64,000 nucleotides of DNA from Sphaerisporangium aureirubrum (GCF_042658925.1 NZ_JBHSRF010000017.1:62001-126000), one strand, 5' to 3'. Shown: positions 25,351 through 34,834, counted from the first letter of the stretch. Notes: generated by a model from the letters alone, not told the origin. Numbers and translations: made by a program.

Positions 25351-28300
25351 ATGATCAGCTCTGGTCCAGACGGACGGGCATCGCTAGTCACGATCTTGGA
25401 TGAGCGGATCCGGCGTGGAGCTGCCGAGACGGCCTTGGTGGACAGCACAGGCGATGTCTTGTCGTACGCCGACCTCGGTGCCCTTGCCTGCGCATGTGAT
25501 GAGTTCTTCGGTCGACGGCACGCGGAACGGGTCGCCATCGTCGGTGCGGCGTCGATTGAGGTCAGCGCGTTGATGGCGGCATGTCTCTGGGCGGGGCGGA
25601 CCTTCATGGTCATCGACGAACAGGAAAGCGACGCCGTGCGGCGGCAGCTCATCGATCAGTTCGCCGCCGATGTGGTCCTCCTGGCCGGCCCATCCGCCGA
25701 AACCACGCCCGCGAACCTGATAAATCAACTGGTCACCGTTACCGGGCGGGACCTGAGTGAAGTCGCCCGGCAATGGGATGACCATGCCGTGCTCGAGCAC
25801 AGCGAACGCATGGCGGTGCGGACACCGCAGGCAGCGGCATACTGCGTTCGGACTTCTGGCACGACAGCGGACCCGAAGCTGATCGAGATGAGTCGTGCGG
25901 CGATCGAGTACTACTGCGCGGAGTTCGTCGGCAGATATGGCCTCGCGCCGGGCCACCGCCTGGCGCTGTGGGCGGCCCCCACCTACGACGCCCACTACTG
26001 CCAACTGATCTCGGCCCTGGCCAGTGGCGCGGCAGGCGTTGTCGCGCCGATGTCCATACGCAATGACGGGGACGCGGTGCTTCAGTGGCTGAGGGAGGCG
26101 CGCATCACCCATTTTGAGACCACTCCGTCGATCCTGAGGCGGGTGGCGTCCGCCGCGGTGCGGCCCGGGGCGGCGTGGCCGCCGCACCTGACGGAGGTGA
26201 TGTGCAGCGGCGAGCGGTTCGACCCGCAGGTGGCAAGGCAGGTCTTCGACGCTGCGGAGCGCTGCGGGGCCAAGGTCGGACTGCACAATGAGTACGGCCC
26301 TTCGGAGTGCGTTCTGCTGACCTGGCACCAGATCACCTCGGAGGACGCCGACTCGGACGACATTCCGGTTGGTGAAGCGATCGCAGGACGAACGCTGTCC
26401 ATCGAGCCGTTGGACGGCCGATCCGGATCCTCAGCGCAACACCCCGGCGAGATCGTGGTGGAGTCTGAGCACCTATGTCGCGGATACGGATCGGAGCAGG
26501 TCGGCTCGCTTGTAGCTTTCCCGGCACCCAATGGCGTCCCGGTCTTCCGGACAGGGGATCTCGGCTATCTGGACCACCGTGGTCGTCTGCGGTTGTCGGG
26601 ACGGCGCGATCGAACCGTGAAACGACGCGGTGTACGGATCAATCTCGACCAGGTGGAGGCGGTGCTCCACGCGCTCCCGGCCGTGGGGCAGGCGGCCGCT
26701 CGAGCCGATGAGACAGACGGGCAGGTGGCGATCCACGTCTGGATCGTGCCGTCCGACAGCCGCCTCGATCGTGTCGCGGTCCTGACGCAGATCGCCGAGA
26801 CGGTGGAGCTCCGCCTTCTGCCCGACCGGGTGGTGATCCGTCCATACCTGCCGCGCCTGCATTCCGGGAAGGTCGACTACCGGTCGCTCAAGGTGGCCGG
26901 ATCGGGCGGCGAACAGGTGGAGGTGACGGCGGACGATACGACGCTGAAGGCGGTCGCCGCGGCGTTCGAGCGGGTACTGCCCGACGTGGCCGTAACAGGC
27001 TCGACTGACTTTTTCGCCAGCGGCGGACACTCCCTCCTGGCACTCGAGTTGAGCGCTCACCTGGAGCGCGACCTGGGAGTCAGGCTGACGATCCGTGACT
27101 ACCTGGCCCACCCCACGGTCGCCGGGCTCGCCGGCGTGGTGGACCGCAAGCGTCGTCAGACTCCGCAATCCGCGTCGACCGCCGCCCCCGTGACCCTCGG
27201 CGAGGAGCTGACCTCCACTGAACGGCCGATCTGGGTGTGGAGTCAGATGTTTCCCAGCGACGGTGCACTGAACGTCGTCGGGGGATTCACCACGCATGCG
27301 GCCATCACCGAGCAGCGCCTCCGGCAAGCGCTGTCGGACTTGCTCGAGGACGTAGCCCAGCTGAGAGTCCGGTACGTCCCGGGCCGCGATCGCCCGCGAC
27401 GGGTCTTGCGCGGAGCAGGCGTCGCGCGGGTCGACGTACTCCAGATCTCTGCATCCGCCGGCACCTTCCCCCAACCGGAGGTGGACAGCAGTGCGTACCA
27501 GCCGTTCGACGTCGAGGCGGATCAGCTGGTCCGGGCCATATTGGTCCGCTCGCGCACGGAGCCCGCACCGGTGGGCGTCTATCTGGTTGCCCACCACCTG
27601 GTGTGCGACGGAGTGAGCATGGGACTGCTCGTGGCGGAGCTGCAGCACCGCCTGAGCACACCGGAACGCCGAACATCGCTGTCCTCGCTGTGCGTGCTGC
27701 CCCCAGCAAGACCGGATGCCCGTCTCGTCCAGTCTGCGGCAGGGCACTGGTCCACGGTCAGGCATGGGCTGAAGGCTCAGCCTTACGACGAGCGGCTGCG
27801 CCCGGACGGTGCTGCCGCGGGAGCGTCGGTGGTCGATTGGCGGCTGCCGACGCAGCCAATCAGGGAACTCGCGGACTGCCTGTCAGTGAGCCGGGCGGCT
27901 GTCCTCATCACGTTGATCGCCAGGGCGGCCGGCCGGATGCTGGACCGGGACCAGGTTGTCGTCGAGACACCGGTCTCGACGCGGACTCCAGACGAGGTCC
28001 GCTCGATCGGCAATTACGTGGTTGACGTGCCCCTGCTGGTCGATGCCGCCGGCCAGGACACCACCCGCGTCATCGAAGCGGTCAACCGCGACCTATTGGC
28101 GGCTGTCGACTTCGCGGCGCTGGTCCCGGGATTCGGCAGCGTACGGCCGGGACAAGGGTGGGCACCCGTCGGCGACGTCGTCGTCGTCCTGGAGGATCAG
28201 GTGCCCGCGCCGGCTGTCGAGATCGACGGCGTGGCGAGCTCGGCCACGCAGCTCATCGGCTCGCCCCCGCGCCATGCCCTCGCGTGCTACTTCCGGACCA

Positions 28301-28461
28301 GCGCACTGGCCAAGGACATCACCTGCGTCGTCACGGGCCGCTCCGACGGTGGGATGGCACGTGCACTGCGTGCTGAGGCCGACGCCACTCTCGCCACCAT
28401 GACAAAGCAGTTCTCAATGAGGAGGTTCGGCGATGGCCAACGTCGCGATTCGGCCCCGTGA
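25351..28461 (+). CDS. NRPS protein, A-PCP-C architecture
   Basis: A 1036-residue synthetase. The adenylation domain (about 10-510) shows YCVRTSGTTADPK (A3), APTYDAHYCQLISAL (A4 region), HNEYGPSECVLLTW (A5), FRTGDLGYLDHRGRLRLSGRRDRTVKRRGVRINLDQVE (A7-A8) and HSGKVDYRSL (A10 Lys). The carrier has Ser561 in SGGHSLLALEL. The C-terminal condensation domain has an intact active site HHLVCDG (His748, His749, Asp753). The order A-PCP-C without an initial C domain suggests a starter module that loads one amino acid and passes it to an acceptor. Substrate cannot be read reliably by eye. It overlaps the MIO enzyme gene by 29 bases. Confidence 0.93.
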   Translation: MISSGPDGRASLVTILDERIRRGAAETALVDSTGDVLSYADLGALACACDEFFGRRHAERVAIVGAASIEVSALMAACLWAGRTFMVIDEQESDAVRRQLIDQFAADVVLLAGPSAETTPANLINQLVTVTGRDLSEVARQWDDHAVLEHSERMAVRTPQAAAYCVRTSGTTADPKLIEMSRAAIEYYCAEFVGRYGLAPGHRLALWAAPTYDAHYCQLISALASGAAGVVAPMSIRNDGDAVLQWLREARITHFETTPSILRRVASAAVRPGAAWPPHLTEVMCSGERFDPQVARQVFDAAERCGAKVGLHNEYGPSECVLLTWHQITSEDADSDDIPVGEAIAGRTLSIEPLDGRSGSSAQHPGEIVVESEHLCRGYGSEQVGSLVAFPAPNGVPVFRTGDLGYLDHRGRLRLSGRRDRTVKRRGVRINLDQVEAVLHALPAVGQAAARADETDGQVAIHVWIVPSDSRLDRVAVLTQIAETVELRLLPDRVVIRPYLPRLHSGKVDYRSLKVAGSGGEQVEVTADDTTLKAVAAAFERVLPDVAVTGSTDFFASGGHSLLALELSAHLERDLGVRLTIRDYLAHPTVAGLAGVVDRKRRQTPQSASTAAPVTLGEELTSTERPIWVWSQMFPSDGALNVVGGFTTHAAITEQRLRQALSDLLEDVAQLRVRYVPGRDRPRRVLRGAGVARVDVLQISASAGTFPQPEVDSSAYQPFDVEADQLVRAILVRSRTEPAPVGVYLVAHHLVCDGVSMGLLVAELQHRLSTPERRTSLSSLCVLPPARPDARLVQSAAGHWSTVRHGLKAQPYDERLRPDGAAAGASVVDWRLPTQPIRELADCLSVSRAAVLITLIARAAGRMLDRDQVVVETPVSTRTPDEVRSIGNYVVDVPLLVDAAGQDTTRVIEAVNRDLLAAVDFAALVPGFGSVRPGQGWAPVGDVVVVLEDQVPAPAVEIDGVASSATQLIGSPPRHALACYFRTSALAKDITCVVTGRSDGGMARALRAEADATLATMTKQFSMRRFGDGQRRDSAP

Positions 28462-29983
28462 ACGCTGGGAGCTCGAGCACCTGATGGCCGGGATCGATCC
28501 CGGCAACACAGTAGTCCTGGCGGATGAGGCCACCGAGGCGATCAGACGTTCGTCCAAGTGGGTCGATTCGCTCACCGTGAGGCCCGAGTTGCTGTACGGC
28601 GTCAACTCCGGCTTCGGCGCGCTGGCCAACATCCGCGTCCGGCCCGGCGATGAGGCAGAACTCCAGCGTCGCCACATCCTTTCCCACGCATGCGGCATCG
28701 GGCTCGGTGCGCCCGTTGAAGTCGTCCGGATGATGCTTCTGATCAAGCTGCTGACCTTCCGCAGCGGCTACACCGGCGTGTCCCTGGAGGTCGCCGAAAG
28801 CCTGGTGAGGATGCTCAACAACGGCATCCACCCCGTGGTACCCGAGCGCGGCACCGTCGGTGCGAGCGGAGACCTCGCACCCCTGTCCCACCTGGCGCTT
28901 CCCCTCCTGGGCCTCGGCCAGATCACCGTGGACGGCCAGGTGTGCGACACCAGGGACGTCGAGGAGCAGCTGGGCCTCGGCCGGGTGGAGCTCGGTCCCA
29001 AGGACGGTCTCGCGCTGACCAACGGGACCCAGTACATCTCGGCCGTCGCGGTGATCGAACTGCGGCGCCTCCTCGAGCTCGCGCGCTCGGCCGACCTGAT
29101 CGCGGCGATCAGCACCCAGGCATTCAGTTGCGCCGACAGGTTCTTCCACGAGCGATACCACCGCGATTCGGGGAACCGGTGGCGGGCGGTGGTCGCCACG
29201 AACCTCTCCCACTACACCCACGGCGGAAACCACTCAGCCTTGGACACCGCTGTACCGTCGATGCAGGACCCCTACTCGTTTCGATGCATTCCTCAGGTCC
29301 ACGGGGCCGTGCGCGAGCACATCGCATACGCCCAGAACTCGATCCTCAACGAGATCAACACGACCGCCGACAACCCGCTGTTCTTCGTGGATGACGACCT
29401 GGTGCTCCTGGGCGGCAACCTGCACGGCGAGTCGGTCGCCATGGCCGCGGACATGCTCGGCATCGCCGCCACCGAGCTCGCCGCCATCTCCGAGCGCCGG
29501 ACCTACCAGCTGCTGTCCGGACGCCGCGGTCTCCCGGACTTCCTCACCGAGGATCCCGGCGTCAACTCCGGGCTCATGATCAGCCAGTACTCCGCCGCGG
29601 CGCTGGTGAGCGAAGCCAAGACCCTGGCGCACCCCGGCAGCGTCGACTCGATTCCGACCTGCCAGCTGCAGGAAGATCACGTGAGCATGGGTGGCACCTC
29701 CGTGCTGAAGCTGCGGCAGATCGTGGACAACCTGGAGAACGTGCTGGCCATCGAGTTGATGACCGCATGCCAGGCCGCCGATCTCAAGGCCGGGCTGGTC
29801 CTTTCCCCCGCAGTCCGCGGCGCGAAGGAGCGTTACCGCACACGAGTGCCCCGGCTCGAGGACGACCGCGTCTTGGCCGGCGACATCGAGCAAACCCGCC
29901 AATTCCTCCGGCACGACCTGGCCGGCGACCTCGTCGCGGAACAGACCGCCGCAGCCGGTGCTCGAGAAGAGGCGGGTCGATGA
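28433..29983 (+). CDS. histidine-ammonia-lyase-like MIO enzyme inside the cluster
   Basis: A 516-residue protein of the aromatic amino acid lyase/mutase family. The self-made MIO cofactor triad is Ala144-Ser145-Gly146 in GTVGASGDLAPLSH. Residues matching the histidine-specific set of bacterial HutH are present: Tyr55 (YGVNSGFG), His85 (LSHACG), Asn197 (LTNGTQ), Tyr281 and Arg284 (DPYSFRC), and Glu414 within QLQEDHVSMG. Phenylalanine and tyrosine enzymes usually have NQDxxS there. So it should act on histidine or a close analogue, giving urocanate, or a beta-amino acid if it is a mutase. No hutU, hutI or hutG is near. GAGGAGG precedes the ATG. Start and stop both overlap neighbours, tying it to NRPS expression. 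Confidence 0.88.
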   Translation: MANVAIRPRERWELEHLMAGIDPGNTVVLADEATEAIRRSSKWVDSLTVRPELLYGVNSGFGALANIRVRPGDEAELQRRHILSHACGIGLGAPVEVVRMMLLIKLLTFRSGYTGVSLEVAESLVRMLNNGIHPVVPERGTVGASGDLAPLSHLALPLLGLGQITVDGQVCDTRDVEEQLGLGRVELGPKDGLALTNGTQYISAVAVIELRRLLELARSADLIAAISTQAFSCADRFFHERYHRDSGNRWRAVVATNLSHYTHGGNHSALDTAVPSMQDPYSFRCIPQVHGAVREHIAYAQNSILNEINTTADNPLFFVDDDLVLLGGNLHGESVAMAADMLGIAATELAAISERRTYQLLSGRRGLPDFLTEDPGVNSGLMISQYSAAALVSEAKTLAHPGSVDSIPTCQLQEDHVSMGGTSVLKLRQIVDNLENVLAIELMTACQAADLKAGLVLSPAVRGAKERYRTRVPRLEDDRVLAGDIEQTRQFLRHDLAGDLVAEQTAAAGAREEAGR

Positions 29984-30231
29984 GGCCAATGGATTACCCG
30001 CAGGTGCTGGAAGAGGTCGAAGCTTGCTGGCGTGATATCGCGCCGGAGTCCGCGATGAAGCTGGCACCGCACGACAACCTCTTCGAAAGCGGCGCCGACT
30101 CCTTCACCTTCATCCGGCTGCTGCGATCGGTCGAAGCCGCGTGCGATGTCACGCTGCCGATGCTCGAGGTCTTTGAGACTCCGCAGCTGGCCACCATAAC
30201 GCGCTGCGTCATCGAAGCGAGGCGACGCTGA
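29980..30231 (+). CDS. free-standing carrier protein 2
   Basis: An 83-residue carrier whose ATG overlaps the stop of the MIO enzyme gene (ATGA). The phosphopantetheine attachment is Ser41 in NLFESGADSFTFIRLL, followed by LPMLEVFETPQLATITR. The tight coupling to the lyase-like gene and to the condensation-type gene just after suggests that this carrier holds the histidine-derived or downstream unit. The SGADS context is close to standalone PCPs. Confidence 0.87.
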   Translation: MRPMDYPQVLEEVEACWRDIAPESAMKLAPHDNLFESGADSFTFIRLLRSVEAACDVTLPMLEVFETPQLATITRCVIEARRR

Positions 30232-30238
30232 GGTGGCG

Positions 30239-31423
30239 ATGGTCCTGCCTGCCACCGCGGCCGAGTTCGGCCTGTGGTATCAGGAGCAGGCGGCCGAACC
30301 GCGGGGGCGCTACCTGTGCCTGGCGGCCGCGGAGTTATGCCCCGGGTCGCAGGTAAGCCTTCGCGACGCGGCCGGCGCCATGACCGCTGTCCGGGCCGGC
30401 CATCCCGAGGCGCTGGCGCGGTTCGCAGTCGACGAGCAAGGCCTACTTCACAAGTTCCTCGAGTCGCCCGCGGATTCGCTGCCCGCGGAGGTCCTCGCGT
30501 TCCCGGCGGAATGGCGGCGCACGGACGTCGTCTCCCACTTGGCAGGGCTGCCGACCTCCCTCGCGACCGGGCCGCTGGTCCACCTGGCCGCACAGGCCGA
30601 TCACAAGGGAAACGCCACGCGGCTGTTCGTGCTGGCCCACCACATCGTCTGGGACGCGCATTCCGAGGAGATCTTCTGGACCGAGGTCGACCGCCGGCTC
30701 ACCGGACCCGGGGCAGGCGACGCGGGACATCGCCATCCCGGCTTCGGCCCTTCCGTGCACCGCGTTGCCACGCGAGACCATGCCCCGCTCGTGACCGACC
30801 TGCAGCGGCACCTGGCGATCTCGAATGGCGACCGTGTCTGGGAGCGGCTCGCGGCCGCGGCGCGGAGGGCCGGAGTCACCCCGTTCGCCTGGACGGTCGG
30901 GCACCTGGCGGCTGCCGCGGCGGCTTGGTCGGAGCCGGCGTCGGTCATGGCGTACATCGACGTAGACCTCCGCCCGCTGGCCGGCACGTCCCAGGACACG
31001 ATGGGATTCCACCTGTCTCAACTGGAGATCGCCACCGTCGACCGCGGCACGTCCGGTCCGGCCGCGGCCGCCGCCGTCCACACGGCCGTGATGCGCCGGC
31101 TGGCCGCCGCCATGCGGCAGGAGATCCGCCCGGGCAGCGAAGCCGCCGGCCACGGCGGTCGGCCCTGCAAGTTCTATTTGCGTGACATCCGGTATCGGCG
31201 TCGTCTGCATCACCTGCGGCCCATCGACATCCGCTTGCCGGTGGCACGTAACCAGCTGTCAGTAGGCGTGACGGTCACTGACACCAGCCTTGAAGTGACG
31301 GTGACCGCACGACGCGGCACCGCCGACAGCACCGGTATCGCCCGCTTGGCGCAGCTGGCACGCCGGCACCTGATCTCGGCGGCGGCACACGGTGAAAGGG
31401 CGGCCTCCGATGCGGCACCTTAG
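30239..31423 (+). CDS. free-standing condensation protein (HHxxxD intact)
   Basis: A 394-residue condensation-fold protein. The active site is AHHIVWDAHS (His134, His135, Asp139), with Ala replacing the usual Gly after Asp. Later segments, SVMAYIDVDLRPLAGTSQDTMGFHLSQLEIA and RNQLSVGVTVTDTSLEVTV, are typical of the second lobe, though the protein is about 40 residues shorter than a standard C domain. TGAGG precedes the ATG by five bases. It contains a rare TTA codon at residue 33 (30335-30337), a possible bldA control point. It should form an amide between two carrier-bound or carrier-bound/free partners. Confidence 0.82.
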   Translation: MVLPATAAEFGLWYQEQAAEPRGRYLCLAAAELCPGSQVSLRDAAGAMTAVRAGHPEALARFAVDEQGLLHKFLESPADSLPAEVLAFPAEWRRTDVVSHLAGLPTSLATGPLVHLAAQADHKGNATRLFVLAHHIVWDAHSEEIFWTEVDRRLTGPGAGDAGHRHPGFGPSVHRVATRDHAPLVTDLQRHLAISNGDRVWERLAAAARRAGVTPFAWTVGHLAAAAAAWSEPASVMAYIDVDLRPLAGTSQDTMGFHLSQLEIATVDRGTSGPAAAAAVHTAVMRRLAAAMRQEIRPGSEAAGHGGRPCKFYLRDIRYRRRLHHLRPIDIRLPVARNQLSVGVTVTDTSLEVTVTARRGTADSTGIARLAQLARRHLISAAAHGERAASDAAP

Positions 31424-32339
31424 GCTCGATGGCCCACCGGAAGTGTGGTGGCTCGCCAACTCCACGGCGGTCGCGGAGCACCTTCGCCGTGACGGTGCGG
31501 TCGTCATCGACGGCGATGGGTTGTGCCAGGACGTGGCGACTTTCCAGCGACTCGCCGCTGCGGCTTGCGGGCCGCTCGCCAAAGACAACCCGGAGCACAA
31601 CAGCATCGGCGATGACCCCACGGGCACGATCAACAGTCCGACCCCCTTCTCACGGACCAGGAAGCTGCTGTGGCACAACGAGAACACGTTCGCGCGCATG
31701 TGGCCCCGGCGACTCATCTTCGGCTGCCAGGAAATCGGGGACGGCGGGCAGACACCGACCGCGGACATGACGGCCGTCTACGAGCGGCTCAGCAGCTCGG
31801 CCAGGGACGTCCTCGCCACCGGCGTCACCTACGTTCGCCGACTGGGGATGGACCTCGGGCTCGACTGGCGCCAGGTCTACCGCACCACTGATCCAGCCGC
31901 TGCCGAGCGCGCCTGCGAACGGGAAGGCGCCACCTGGAGGTGGGATGAGCGCGGCGGCATCCTCACCACCGAGCAGCGGCGGCCGGCTGTCATCCTCGAC
32001 CCGGCCACTGGCCGACCCTCGCTGACAGCACAAATCCTGCATTGGCATCCTCGGGCACTGGACGAGGAAATTCACGATTCGCTCCGTCTGCTCTACGAGC
32101 CTCACGAGTTTCCCAAAGGGTGCCGACGCGGGGACGGCAGGCCGATCCCCGACGGCGTCATCGACGAACTTGTAGAAATCTGCTCCGACCTGGAGGAAGT
32201 CGTGCCCTGGAAGGCGGACCGCGCGATAGTCGTCGACAACCTGCGCCGCAGCCACGCTCGTAACCCCTATACGGGCGTGCGTCGTTTGCTGGTCGCCGTC
32301 GGCGACCTCGTTGACTGCGCAGGATTGGCAAGGCCGTGA
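31410..32339 (+). CDS. SyrP-like Fe(II)/2-oxoglutarate hydroxylase 1
   Basis: A 309-residue non-heme iron oxygenase of the TauD/clavaminate-synthase group. Metal ligands are His89 and Glu91 in LWHNENTF, and His282 in SHARNPYTGVRR, where the arginine after it should bind 2-oxoglutarate. HxE in place of HxD and the H-x-R-N-P-Y-x-G ending are typical of SyrP-type enzymes that beta-hydroxylate amino acids on carrier proteins. AAAGGG at 31395-31400 supports the ATG at 31410, overlapping the upstream gene. Its stop overlaps the next start. Likely substrate: a carrier-bound amino acid made by this cluster. Confidence 0.87.
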   Translation: MRHLRLDGPPEVWWLANSTAVAEHLRRDGAVVIDGDGLCQDVATFQRLAAAACGPLAKDNPEHNSIGDDPTGTINSPTPFSRTRKLLWHNENTFARMWPRRLIFGCQEIGDGGQTPTADMTAVYERLSSSARDVLATGVTYVRRLGMDLGLDWRQVYRTTDPAAAERACEREGATWRWDERGGILTTEQRRPAVILDPATGRPSLTAQILHWHPRALDEEIHDSLRLLYEPHEFPKGCRRGDGRPIPDGVIDELVEICSDLEEVVPWKADRAIVVDNLRRSHARNPYTGVRRLLVAVGDLVDCAGLARP

Positions 32340-33796
32340 CCACACGCGCGCACAGCCTTGCCGGCGAACTGACCAGTTCTACCGCCGCCGCGGTCATCGA
32401 GCGGGGCGCGGTCACCACGCATGCGCAGCTACTTTCGCACGCACGCGAGGTCGCCATCCATTTGCGCCGACGCGGGGCCGGACCCGGGGCGATCGTGCCT
32501 ATCCAGACGGCCCCGAGCACGACCGCCCTCGTCCAGATCGTGGCCATCCTGATGACCGGAGCCGCATTCGCTCCCATCGATCTCCGCATGCCGCCACGCA
32601 CTGCCGCCAGGATCGCCCGTCTGTGCGGTGCCGCCTTCATCCTCGGGGACGCCGGCGGGACGACCGACGGCGTCGTCTGGCTCAGCCCCGGGGACGTGAC
32701 CAACGATCCAGGCGCCAACCGCCTCATACCAACCGTCCCGCAGGACACCGTGTACGTGATCTTCACCTCGGGCACCAGCGGGGATCCAAAGGGAGTCGTC
32801 GTACCCGAGCCCGCCGTGCGGGCCTACCTCGGCTGGTCGATGCGCGAGTACGACTGCACCCGAGGATGGGGGGCACCGCTGTTCACCTCGCTGGGCTTCG
32901 ACCTGACGATCACCAGCCTCCTCGGACCGCTCCTGAACGGCAGGCGAGTACAGGTTCTCGATCCCTTGCGTTGGCCGCTTCAGGTCGCCACCGACCCCGG
33001 CATCCTCCAGGGCTCCAGTTTCGTCAAGATGACGCCGAGCCAGGTCAACATGCTGTGTGAGCTGCTGGAGGCGCGTGGAGCCCGGTGCTCGATGCCAGTC
33101 CTGGTCGTCGGAGGTGAGGCCCTGTACGGGCAAAGTATTGCCCGCTGGCGGCACAGCCTCCCCGACACGCTGGTGGTCAACGAGTACGGCCCTTCCGAGG
33201 CGACCGTGGGCTGCTGCCGCTACTTCGTGCCGGCCGGCTTCACCGGTCACGAGATTCCGATCGGGACCGCCCCGCCAGGCGTGGAGTTGAGTATCGAGGG
33301 ACGGCCGCCCCGGGCCGGAGACGAGGTCGAGGAGGGCGAGCTGGTAATCGCCGGGGTGCAGGTGGCGACTGGTTACCTCACCGCCTCGGACTCGGACGAC
33401 GCTGCGGACGGCCGCGGGCAGTTGCGGCCTTTCCCCGGTTCCGCCGGCGAGCGCAGCTACCGCAGCGGAGATCGCGTGCGGCGCGACCACGACGGCACCT
33501 ACACCTACGTCGGCCGGCTGGGACGGGAGGCGAAGGTCGCCGGCTTTCGGATCAACCTGGCCGCTCTTGAGTCTTGCCTCAACGCCTTTCCAGGGGTGGT
33601 GAGCGCCGCCGTCCAGGCGGACGAGGTGCACGGCCTCCACTCGGCCGTGGTGACTCGGGACGGCGGGACGACCCAAAGCGATCTTCTTGCGCACCTGCGC
33701 CAGACATTTCCGTCCTATGCGCTGCCGCGTTCCATTCGGATCGACACACAGATCAACGTCACAGAACGTGGAAAGTCGAGCGCGTCATGGGAGTGA
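32336..33796 (+). CDS. free-standing NRPS adenylation domain
   Basis: A 486-residue amino acid-activating enzyme. VYVIFTSGTSGDPKGVV is A3; FTSLGFDLTITSLLGPLLNG is A4 and the following pocket segment; VVNEYGPSEATVGCC is A5; YRSGDRVRRDHDGTYTYVGRLGREAKVAGFRINL covers A7-A8; and ERGKSS near the end supplies the A10 lysine. No carrier is attached, so it must load one or more of the three free carriers. The Gly-Phe-Asp-Leu-Thr-Ile-Thr pattern after A4 resembles A domains for small hydroxylated or diamino acids in peptide antibiotics, a weak hint only. The GTG start overlaps the preceding stop. Confidence 0.88.
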   Translation: MTTRAHSLAGELTSSTAAAVIERGAVTTHAQLLSHAREVAIHLRRRGAGPGAIVPIQTAPSTTALVQIVAILMTGAAFAPIDLRMPPRTAARIARLCGAAFILGDAGGTTDGVVWLSPGDVTNDPGANRLIPTVPQDTVYVIFTSGTSGDPKGVVVPEPAVRAYLGWSMREYDCTRGWGAPLFTSLGFDLTITSLLGPLLNGRRVQVLDPLRWPLQVATDPGILQGSSFVKMTPSQVNMLCELLEARGARCSMPVLVVGGEALYGQSIARWRHSLPDTLVVNEYGPSEATVGCCRYFVPAGFTGHEIPIGTAPPGVELSIEGRPPRAGDEVEEGELVIAGVQVATGYLTASDSDDAADGRGQLRPFPGSAGERSYRSGDRVRRDHDGTYTYVGRLGREAKVAGFRINLAALESCLNAFPGVVSAAVQADEVHGLHSAVVTRDGGTTQSDLLAHLRQTFPSYALPRSIRIDTQINVTERGKSSASWE

Positions 33797-34716
33797 CAGA
33801 AAAGGTGCCGGACACCCCGATCACACCATCCGACCTGAACAGTGACCTGACCGCCAGGCTGAATGACGATCAGTCCCGGCATATCAACGAGCGGCTGATG
33901 TCAGCGGGCCGTGTCCTGTTCCGAGGGTTTCCCCTCGAGAGCACAGCCGACTTCGCGAAGGCGGTTCGGACACTGGGTGGCGACCCGTTGCCGTATACGG
34001 AGCGCTCCACGCCGCGGAAGCAACTCGAGTCCGGAATCTACACGTCGACCGAGTACACCCGGGAGGAGGAAATATTCTTCCACAATGAAAACTCCTACCA
34101 GGCGACCTGGCCGGGCAGGCTCTTCTTCTTCTGCCAGCGGCCGCCCGCTTCAGGTGGGGCAACGCCACTAGCCGACGTGCGTCAGGTCACCGCCTCGCTT
34201 GACGTCGGCATCGTCGAAGAGTTCCGCAGGCGCGGCTGGCGGCACATCCGGAATTACCATCCACAGATCGGCCTGCCGTGGAGCGAGGTATTTGGAACCA
34301 CGAGCCGCGAAGCCGTGGATCTCTACTGCGGAGACAACGGCATACAGACGCACTGGAACAGCGACGGGACTCTCCGCACCGTAGCCGATCGAGTGGCTCT
34401 TCACCGCCATCCAGGAAACGGCGATGAACTGTGGTTCAACCACATAGCCTTCTTTCACTGGACAACCATTCCCGAGCGTGTCATCGGAGTCCTTGAGGAG
34501 CTTTTCGGAAGGTCCGGCCTTCCCAATAACACCGTCTACGGTGACGGGGCGGAAATTCCAGCGGAGGTATGCGCGCACATCCGCGAGAAATATCGTGAGG
34601 CAGCGACACGGTTCGACTACCGGCGAGGCGACCTGCTGATGATCGACAACATGCTGACGGCCCACGGACGCGAACCGTACGAGGGGGAACGACAGATCGC
34701 GGTGGCGATGACCTGA
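33787..34716 (+). CDS. SyrP-like Fe(II)/2-oxoglutarate hydroxylase 2
   Basis: A second 309-residue TauD/SyrP-type oxygenase. Ligands are His99 and Glu101 in FFHNENSY, and His293 in TAHGREPYEGER. It differs substantially from the first hydroxylase, so the two are ancient paralogues with separate substrates rather than a recent duplication. The ATG overlaps the end of the adenylation gene by ten bases. The stop codon lies in a five-base tandem repeat. Two such enzymes imply two hydroxylations on the peptide. Confidence 0.87.
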   Translation: MGVTEKVPDTPITPSDLNSDLTARLNDDQSRHINERLMSAGRVLFRGFPLESTADFAKAVRTLGGDPLPYTERSTPRKQLESGIYTSTEYTREEEIFFHNENSYQATWPGRLFFFCQRPPASGGATPLADVRQVTASLDVGIVEEFRRRGWRHIRNYHPQIGLPWSEVFGTTSREAVDLYCGDNGIQTHWNSDGTLRTVADRVALHRHPGNGDELWFNHIAFFHWTTIPERVIGVLEELFGRSGLPNNTVYGDGAEIPAEVCAHIREKYREAATRFDYRRGDLLMIDNMLTAHGREPYEGERQIAVAMT

Positions 34717-34733
34717 CCTGACCTGACCTGACC
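34711..34733. repeat. ACCTG pentanucleotide microsatellite at a stop codon
   Basis: Four successive ACCTG units plus ACC span the 3' end of the second hydroxylase gene; the TGA stop (34714-34716) is inside the repeat. Slippage of one unit would leave this stop in place, because it is in the first units, but would change spacing to the next gene. Confidence 0.75.
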
Positions 34734-34834
34734 CGGCCCGGCTGGAGCCGCCGACGAAACATCTGCCCAAGGTTCATCGAGATCGAAGAAAACCGATGCG
34801 AACCGGCAGTGTCGATAAGAGAGGAACAGCAATC

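Noticed and set aside
28433..29983. HAL-like gene as ordinary hutH for histidine breakdown
   Set aside because: No hutU, hutI or hutG nearby, and both ends overlap NRPS genes. A cluster role is more likely, although the chemistry may be the same.
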